64,000 nt of DNA from SYOC01 sp964441775. Its GTDB lineage: Bacteria; Desulfobacterota; Binatia; Bin18. The stretch spans positions 62,001 through 126,000 of the forward strand of contig CAYTVL010000007.1 in the NCBI GenBank assembly GCA_964441775.1, given 5' to 3'. A model generated the notes under the pieces. It was not told where the DNA came from. It did not search any database and saw only the letters and a program-made list of their open reading frames with translations. Made by a program: the position numbers and the translations under genes. Position 1 is the stretch's first letter. Every line of letters begins with the position of its first letter. Below are positions 58,456 to 64,000 of this stretch, piece after piece.

Positions 58456-59793
58456 TCACGAAGATATTGCGACTTCTTTACTCTCCTCGACGGTTTTGCG
58501 CAAGAAAAACTCCCTACTCCAGAAAACAACGAAGCCGAGGAGAACGCCGATACCGCTCACCACTTTTGTCAGCCGCGAGGACAACCCTATGCTCAGGAGA
58601 CACAGCAGCATCGGAGGAAAACTGAGCGCCAAGGCCCCGGGAATGCCGAACGGGACACGGTATGGGCGCAGCAGGTGAGGCTCTTTGTGGCGCAGATAAA
58701 TCAACGCGGCAAATTCCGGGATAAGCGCCAACGCGTAGAGAAACATGTCAAGCTCGACCAACTCTTGAAAAGAAAATGGGATGAGCGCCGCCACCACCAA
58801 ACTGTTCACCGCAATTGCTACCCACGGCGTGCTAAAACGAGAGTGGAGTTTGGCAAATACGGCGGGGAGCGTCTGCTGGGCAGCAAGCGCGTAGGGAATA
58901 CGAGCAGACGTGCACAACAGGCTGGTGAAGAGCCCCACCGCGCTTGCCATACCTGTCGCCATCAACCAGGTTCCCAGCCACGGCCCACCAATTTGCGCCG
59001 CTACCGCTGGGAAGTGGCCTTCTTTCCAGGCGTCCCACTGTTGATCGACGCCAACTCCAACAGCGACCGGAAATAAATAGGACATAGTCACCAGCACCAC
59101 GGTCGTCGCCATCGCCTTGGGAAAAATCTGTCCAGGCTGCTGCACCTCACCGGCGCAACAGGCCGCATTGTCCCACCCACAGGTGTTCCACAGCATCACG
59201 CTGAGGAGTAGGCTCCAGTTGATCGAAGTTGACGGTGTAAACCACAGGACGAAGTGCGCCTGCGGGGCGCCGATCAGCACCAGCACCAGGAACGGCAAAA
59301 GCACGACGACCAACGAAGCCACAGCTGTGCGCCCCACCAGCTGGGTCCCGCAAATGTTTAACCCAGTGACAAACGCAATCATGCCGACGCCGATGCCCCA
59401 GCGTTCCAGCGGCGCCATGTCCCCGTGCAGATACGACAAATAGTCGACGAACATGACCGGATACAGCGCAAGATCAGCCAGGCTGTACAACCAGCTCCAC
59501 CACCCTTCCTGAAAGCCCCAAAACCGACCAAAAGCGCGCCGCACCCACACCACATAGCCGCCATCTTCCGGCATCGCCGCCGCCAGCTCGGCGGACATCA
59601 GCGCGGTCGGAAAACTCCACACCCAGGGCGTAAGGAGAATCGCCAGTAGTGCGAAGAGCGGTCCCGCGGCGCCCACGGCGTCTTCAAGACCGTACGCACC
59701 ACCAGCCACGCAGAAAAACGTCAATGCGACCAGGCTGCGAAAATTAAGCACTCGGGGCAGCGACATCAACCGTTCCACCCCACCTTTCCTCAC
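58456..59793 (-). CDS. APC family amino acid/amine permease
   Basis: The product has 445 residues with about 12 membrane segments. GGAYGLEDAVGAAGP is the helix 1 unwound region, and PEDGGYVVWVRRAFGRFWGFQEGW is the classic APC loop. A GTG at 59793 overlaps the SDR stop as GTGA; an ATG at 59766 is an alternative start. It imports amino acids, polyamines or related cations. The gene lies 27 bases upstream of the acyl-CoA dehydrogenase. Confidence 0.9.
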   Translation of the reverse strand: MRKGGVERLMSLPRVLNFRSLVALTFFCVAGGAYGLEDAVGAAGPLFALLAILLTPWVWSFPTALMSAELAAAMPEDGGYVVWVRRAFGRFWGFQEGWWSWLYSLADLALYPVMFVDYLSYLHGDMAPLERWGIGVGMIAFVTGLNICGTQLVGRTAVASLVVVLLPFLVLVLIGAPQAHFVLWFTPSTSINWSLLLSVMLWNTCGWDNAACCAGEVQQPGQIFPKAMATTVVLVTMSYLFPVAVGVGVDQQWDAWKEGHFPAVAAQIGGPWLGTWLMATGMASAVGLFTSLLCTSARIPYALAAQQTLPAVFAKLHSRFSTPWVAIAVNSLVVAALIPFSFQELVELDMFLYALALIPEFAALIYLRHKEPHLLRPYRVPFGIPGALALSFPPMLLCLLSIGLSSRLTKVVSGIGVLLGFVVFWSREFFLRKTVEESKEVAISS

Positions 59794-60590
59794 TCCGGCG
59801 TAAAAGACGGGCTTCCGGTCTTCGCCGTCTGTCCTCCATCAGCGACAAACGCAGAGCCTGTCACAAACGAAGCGAGATCGGAAGCAAGAAACAAGACCAC
59901 ATTGGCAATTTCTTCAGGCCTGCCAAGCCGTCCGATGGGGATCGCTTGGTTAAACTGGTCCGCAAATCCAGGCATCTCCAGCGCCGGTTCGAGCAAAGGC
60001 GTATGGATGGCGCCGGGGCACACGCAATTCGCGCGAATGCCCTGCCGGGCGTATTCAATGGCGACAACGCGCGTAAGATTGATCACGCCTGCCTTTGCGG
60101 CGTTGTAGGCGGCGATGCCATAATCAGCGCGCAAGCCAGAGATCGACGCCGTGTTGACAATCGCTCCTCCGCCTTGAGCGCGCATGACCGGGATCACCCG
60201 CTTCATCGCGCGAAAGACCGCCGTCAAACCTACATCAAGCATGTGGTTCCACACGCCATCCTCCACATCCGCCATGCGCGAGGACACCTGCGTGCTCGCC
60301 TGGGCGGCGGGCATGCCGAACGCATTATTGTGCAGGAAGTCGAGCCGACCGAACGAACTTGTTGTCTCCTTCACCATCATATCGATATCAGCCGGTCGCG
60401 TGACATCAGCAACAATAGCTAGCGCCTTTCCACCCGCAGCAGTAATCTCCGCCGCCACCTTATTCGCATTCTCGGCATTAATATCCGCCACGGCAATCGC
60501 GCCGCCGCGTGCAGCAAATCCCATCGCCGTCGCGCGCCCAATGCCCGAGCCCGCTCCGGTGATCAATCCAACTTTTCCGTCGAAACGCAT
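59790..60590 (-). CDS. Short-chain dehydrogenase/reductase
   Basis: The product has 266 residues. The cofactor loop GLITGAGSGIGRA and the Asp-containing VADIN suggest NAD(H) preference. NTASISG holds the catalytic Ser, YNAAKAG the Tyr-x3-Lys pair, and LHNNAF the usual NNAG position. VTGSAFVADGG is the C-terminal signature. The substrate is unknown. It is the first gene of a leftward operon with the APC permease (GTGA overlap) and the acyl-CoA dehydrogenase. Confidence 0.92.
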   Translation of the reverse strand: MRFDGKVGLITGAGSGIGRATAMGFAARGGAIAVADINAENANKVAAEITAAGGKALAIVADVTRPADIDMMVKETTSSFGRLDFLHNNAFGMPAAQASTQVSSRMADVEDGVWNHMLDVGLTAVFRAMKRVIPVMRAQGGGAIVNTASISGLRADYGIAAYNAAKAGVINLTRVVAIEYARQGIRANCVCPGAIHTPLLEPALEMPGFADQFNQAIPIGRLGRPEEIANVVLFLASDLASFVTGSAFVADGGQTAKTGSPSFTPE

Positions 60591-60621
60591 GTGTGAGGGT
60601 CCTTTCTGTATGTTGATTATA

Positions 60622-61122
60622 TCAAGTGATTATTATTTTGACGGCTTCAATTTCGTAGAAGGCGCGAGCTTCTTCTTTATTCACGTGAAGCAATCTGCGG
60701 TAGTGCGTCCAAGAAAGATTTGCATGAAGCTGGCCGGGATGCCAAGATTCGCCACGCAGTGCGTAGCGAAATTCAAGATTTATTTCGGGAAGGAGACTTG
60801 AAGATTTCCGACGCACTGCGTCGGATTTTTTACCTATGAGCAAATTGGGATACTCTAAGAAAAAGCGCCGACAGAGTTCGAGGTTATCGACTGAGAAACC
60901 TTTTCCAAATTCTGCAATGAGCCGCGAGGAGAGGTCTTGCAGCTGCTGCTCTCCGTACCGTGCCCGCCTTTTCCCCCGCTGTTCATCTTCTACGATTTCC
61001 CGTCCGATCAACCAGTTCGCCATGACCTGCGCAGTGTTTACCGAGCGCGCCACACCGGCCCGAGCGGATTCGAGGATCTCGCGGATGCGGTCGTAAAGCT
61101 TGAGCGGCATCTTGGGCGGCAT
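60622..61122 (-). pseudogene. Truncated DUF1016/YhcG-type protein
   Basis: The frame from the ATG at 61122 (or 61137) gives about 166 residues: KLYDRIREILESARAG, ANWLIGREIVEDEQRGKRRARYGEQQL, FSVDNLELCRRFFLEYP, and LSWTHYRRLLHVNKEEARAFYEIEA. This is the DUF1016 N-terminal domain. The sequence then stops after VKIIIT, where the family normally continues into a PDDEXK nuclease domain. The C-terminal half is missing, so it is probably non-functional. Confidence 0.7.
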
Positions 61123-61181
61123 GGCTTTACTCTGCAACGTTTTCCTTCAGCGACAGCGGACGAGCACGGTCTCGACTCTCA

Positions 61182-61436
61182 TCAATCGTAATAGGCACGC
61201 GTTCCGCCAGTAGATTCTAGTGGCAACTCAATTTCTTCCGCCCGCCACACCGCGTAGGCAAGAGCCTCGTCAATATCTTCAGACTCAAGGTAGGGGTAGA
61301 GCTGAAGAATTTCTTCCCGTGAATGTCCTGACGCCAACAAGCCAACGACCGTGCCCACTGTCACACGGAGCCCACGGATACACGGGCGACCACCCATCAC
61401 GGCTGGATTAAAGGTGATGCGAGCAAGTGCTTTCAT
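61182..61436 (-). CDS. DUF433 domain protein
   Basis: From the ATG at 61436 (GAGGGG upstream) the product has 84 residues: ITFNPAVMGGRPCIRGLRVTVGTVVGLLASG, then LYPYLESEDIDEALAYAVWRAEE. DUF433 proteins are small winged-helix-like antitoxins that usually pair with a PIN-like DUF5615 toxin. No such partner lies here: the downstream neighbour is the truncated DUF1016 gene. It may be an orphan antitoxin. Confidence 0.8.
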   Translation of the reverse strand: MKALARITFNPAVMGGRPCIRGLRVTVGTVVGLLASGHSREEILQLYPYLESEDIDEALAYAVWRAEEIELPLESTGGTRAYYD

Positions 61437-61622
61437 AAAATTCCCCTCAGTCATCGGCATCCCGCCGATTGTAGAGAACGGGCACTAGTTGTTCAACTTC
61501 TTTTGATGGGATTCATGCTGTCCTTTTAGAAATGCTTGCACTGGCCGAATCTTATGTAGGGTGTCCCTTTCATCGAGGCTCGACCGCAATGAATTCGTAG
61601 AGAAAAAGATAAGGAAACGATC

Positions 61623-63176
61623 GTGCAACACTCATCTCTTATGGACCAAGCAAGCGAAGCCACTTTCCTCTCGACGCAAGCACCGCATGTCGCGGTGGCG
61701 TGCGGGCCGAAACACTACGATAGCATTTCTCCTTTTTCGCCTGGAGCAGCGTGGCCGGAGTATCGGCGTATTTGTTCGGCGCCAGGTGGGCCGCCAAACG
61801 AAGTGTACGAGACAGTCCGCAAAAGTTTGCGCTTACTCGGACTGGACGCCGCCCACTATGGGTCCGCTGAATGGAATCCCCTGGCGACATGGGTCCGGCC
61901 TGGAGACACGGTCGTCCTCAAGCCCAATTTCGTCAGAGATTATCGCGACAGCAGTCCAGACGACGCGGATTGTCTGATCACTCATGGCGCCGTCATTCGC
62001 GCGGTGTTGGACTATGTCTACCTGGCGCTCCAAGGCAAAGGGCGACTGGTGATCGCGGACGCGCCGGTCAATAATGCGGATTTCGACGCGATTCGGCGCA
62101 TCACACATCTCGATGAAATTGTGGACTTCTATCGAACGGTTGTTGGGTTTCCAGTGGAAGTCTACGATTTACGACCAGAAACAGCCCTCAAGATTGACGG
62201 GGTCATTATTGGGCATCAACAGCAGCCGGGCGATCCCGCGGGCTACGTCAAAGTCAATCTGGGCGCGCACTCAGAGTTTGAGGAAATCAACCATCTATGC
62301 CATAAACTTTATGGGGCGGAGTACGATCGCCAAGAACTGGTGCGCCACCATACCCACGGTCGGCATGAGTATCTGATCTCCAAAACCATCATGCAGGCGG
62401 ATTGTGTGATCACCATTCCCAAATTCAAGACCCATCAGAAGGCTGGGCTAACCGTAAGCATGAAAAATCTCGTGGGGATCAACGGCAACAAAAACTGGCT
62501 GCCGCATCATCGTGAAGGAACCCTCTCTCAGGGTGGGGACCAATTTTCTCAAGATAGTTGGCGACAACGGACCGAGCGAGCGATTGTCGCCTTGTTCAAG
62601 CAGAGCTTTCCGCTGCTCGGGCCTTTCCGTGGCCTGGTCGCGCGTCCGATCAAGAAGTTTGGGAAAAAGGTCTTTGGCGTAACGAATACAGAAACCATTC
62701 GGTCGGGCAATTGGTACCGCAATGATACCGCGTGGCGCATGGTCATTGATCTCAACCGCGCGCTGCATTACGCCGACGCCGAGGGAACCTTGCATGACAC
62801 GCCAACCCGTCGCTTCTTCAGCATCGTGGATGGCATTATCGCGGGTCAAGGGAATGGGCCACTGGATCCTCAGCCAAAACCCGCAGGCCTCATCCTCGCG
62901 GGCGCGAACCCGTTGGCTATTGATCTGACCTGCGCCCGCCTCATGGGTTTTGACTATCACAAACTTCCAGTCCTGCACCGAGCGCTGGCGCTACATCTTT
63001 TCCCACTCGCTTCCTTCAATTACGAGGATATCGTTATCCATTCCAATGATGCTCGATTGGACAAACGTCTGACTGCGTACGAAGGATCACTCTTTGCCTT
63101 CCTGCCTCATTTTGGCTGGAGAGGGCATGTGGAACTGATCGAGGACGTCAGTAGTGAAGTTCGCGCTGTCGCGTAA
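61623..63176 (+). CDS. DUF362 domain protein
   Basis: The likely start is the GTG at 61623 (AAGGA upstream), giving 517 residues; an ATG at 61641 is an alternative. VVLKPNFVRDYRDS, then ADCVITIPKFKTHQKAGLTVSMKNLVG and GLILAGANPLAIDLTCARLMGFD match DUF362. No ferredoxin-like Cys motif is seen here, unlike some other members. The biochemical role of DUF362 is unsettled. It stands alone before the phosphoglycerate mutase gene. Confidence 0.8.
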   Translation: MQHSSLMDQASEATFLSTQAPHVAVACGPKHYDSISPFSPGAAWPEYRRICSAPGGPPNEVYETVRKSLRLLGLDAAHYGSAEWNPLATWVRPGDTVVLKPNFVRDYRDSSPDDADCLITHGAVIRAVLDYVYLALQGKGRLVIADAPVNNADFDAIRRITHLDEIVDFYRTVVGFPVEVYDLRPETALKIDGVIIGHQQQPGDPAGYVKVNLGAHSEFEEINHLCHKLYGAEYDRQELVRHHTHGRHEYLISKTIMQADCVITIPKFKTHQKAGLTVSMKNLVGINGNKNWLPHHREGTLSQGGDQFSQDSWRQRTERAIVALFKQSFPLLGPFRGLVARPIKKFGKKVFGVTNTETIRSGNWYRNDTAWRMVIDLNRALHYADAEGTLHDTPTRRFFSIVDGIIAGQGNGPLDPQPKPAGLILAGANPLAIDLTCARLMGFDYHKLPVLHRALALHLFPLASFNYEDIVIHSNDARLDKRLTAYEGSLFAFLPHFGWRGHVELIEDVSSEVRAVA

Positions 63177-63290
63177 AAATCTCTGGGAACACTTGCCGCC
63201 CTCCTGCCGCGCTTGGCTTGGAATGATGAAGAATCTAAAGTGACGGCTCCGAGCAGTCGCGAAGATGGCTACGCATAAGCAGGAGGGAAT

Positions 63291-63902
63291 ATGGGACAAT
63301 TGGTGTTGCTGCGCCACGGCGAATCACAATGGAATCTGGAAAACCGCTTTACTGGGTGGATCGACGTGCCGCTCTCACCCAAAGGAGAAGAGGAGGCTCG
63401 GCAAGCTGGGGAAAAGTTGAAAGCCTTGGGCATCACGTTTGACCTTGCGTTCACTTCGGTTCTGCAACGCGCGATTCGCACGATGGAGATCGTGTTTGAC
63501 GTCCTTGGCCAGCACGGCGTTCCAGTTGAAAGAGATCAGGCGTTGAACGAGCGGCACTACGGAGACCTACAAGGATTAAACAAGGCGGAGACCGCTAAGA
63601 AGTTTGGCGACGAGCAAGTGCATATCTGGCGCCGGAGTTATGATATCGCCCCTCCAGGCGGCGAAAGCCTTAAGGATACCGCCGCTCGTACTCTTCCTTA
63701 TTATGAGGCAAAAATCTTTCCTGAAGTCACAGCCGGTAAGCGCGTGCTCGTAGCCGCGCATGGCAACAGCCTACGCTCGCTGGTTATGCACCTCGACCAG
63801 CTCACCAGAGAACAGGTGCTGGAACTCAACCTTGGCACCGGCGTACCGATTGTGTATGAGCTTGACGCGAATGGGAAGGTAAAAGGAAAAAAGGTACTCT
63901 GA
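63291..63902 (+). CDS. gpmA: 2,3-bisphosphoglycerate-dependent phosphoglycerate mutase
   Basis: The product has 203 residues, the short dPGM type. QLVLLRHGESQWNLENRFTGWIDVPLSPKG carries the catalytic RHG; LNERHYGDLQGLNKAETAKKFG and PPGGESLKDTAARTLPYY follow, and VLVAAHGNSLRSL carries the second His. It interconverts 3- and 2-phosphoglycerate. AGGAGG precedes the ATG. A hairpin follows the stop codon. Confidence 0.93.
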   Translation: MGQLVLLRHGESQWNLENRFTGWIDVPLSPKGEEEARQAGEKLKALGITFDLAFTSVLQRAIRTMEIVFDVLGQHGVPVERDQALNERHYGDLQGLNKAETAKKFGDEQVHIWRRSYDIAPPGGESLKDTAARTLPYYEAKIFPEVTAGKRVLVAAHGNSLRSLVMHLDQLTREQVLELNLGTGVPIVYELDANGKVKGKKVL

Positions 63903-63921
63903 TGCAGAATCGCTAAACCGG

Positions 63922-63966
63922 GGAATCGGTGAGGAAAACCTCTCTTCGTTTCTCCGATTCTGTTTG
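63922..63966 (+). terminator. Possible terminator after gpmA
   Basis: GAATCGG near 63923-63929 pairs with CCGATTC at 63954-63960; the loop is long. TGTTTGGTT follows. Weak but positioned 20 bases after the stop codon. Confidence 0.4.
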
Positions 63967-64000
63967 GTTGATCTCGGAGCTACGAATCATATTTTACTGT

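Noticed and set aside
1..64000. tRNA, rRNA, riboswitch or CRISPR elements
   Set aside because: I found no cloverleaf, rRNA-like conserved stretch, known riboswitch core or regular repeat-spacer array on either strand by reading; a covariance-model scan could still find a small RNA.

Overview
The window (64 kb) looks like chromosomal DNA of an uncultured Gram-negative bacterium with a large metabolic repertoire. Exported lipoproteins, a Tat substrate, an RND efflux pump and two PEP-CTERM proteins point to two membranes. Four luciferase-like (LLM) oxidoreductases, three amidohydrolase-2 proteins, a hydantoinase pair, an AAA/TPR adenylate cyclase, a class III PHA synthase and DUF362 together resemble deltaproteobacterial-grade lineages such as Binatota/Desulfobacterota or Tectomicrobia. 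This placement is an inference from gene content; there is no rRNA or other marker to settle it. I saw no tRNA, rRNA, CRISPR array, prophage or intact insertion sequence.

Layout. 1-6.6 kb: end of a phosphoesterase gene, a Tat-exported aldo/keto reductase with Fe-S motifs, a methyltransferase, a ThuA-like protein, moaC translationally coupled to an RlmI-like methyltransferase, an acidic hypothetical protein and a 3-hydroxyisobutyrate dehydrogenase-like reductase. 6.6-14.4 kb: two divergent histidine kinases (the second has lost its phospho-acceptor His), a membrane pyrophosphatase and a stand-alone FliK/FlhB-C pair. 14.5-21.4 kb: two LLM genes, a DedA protein, a large adenylate cyclase-ATPase-TPR gene and a decayed partial copy of it. 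21.5-32.6 kb: hyuA and hyuB separated by a HicBA module, an MFS transporter, a second HicBA module, and a leftward MFS/SnoaL/amidase/SRPBCC cluster. 33-36.4 kb: phasin-like protein, PHA synthase, lipase, a small Cys-rich protein and a lipoprotein. 36.5-47.1 kb: amidohydrolases, a GST-like protein, an LLM enzyme followed by a hydrolase-fold protein without catalytic residues, two PEP-CTERM genes behind a sigma-54-type promoter, and an overlapping amidohydrolase pair. 47.1-52.7 kb: a secreted EndoU-like nuclease with a candidate immunity gene, then an RND pump. 52.8-63.9 kb: DUF899 gene plus fragment, ArsR/SRPBCC pair, D-threonine aldolase-like enzyme, LLM, acyl-CoA dehydrogenase/APC permease/SDR operon, a truncated DUF1016 gene, a DUF433 gene, a DUF362 protein and phosphoglycerate mutase.

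The main theme is catabolism and redox chemistry of small organic molecules (hydantoinase, amidase, amidohydrolases, LLM, acyl-CoA dehydrogenase, SDR, GST, transporters), with carbon storage as PHA and surface-protein export through PEP-CTERM. No exosortase gene is present here. The most unusual signals are: the HicBA module inside the hyuA-hyuB unit; the secreted EndoU-like protein with a tightly linked small gene; several catalytically degenerate enzymes sitting beside intact partners; a repeat tract that supplies coding sequence to the cyclase gene; and a PEP-CTERM locus with twin 17-bp elements upstream of a GG-N10-GC promoter.
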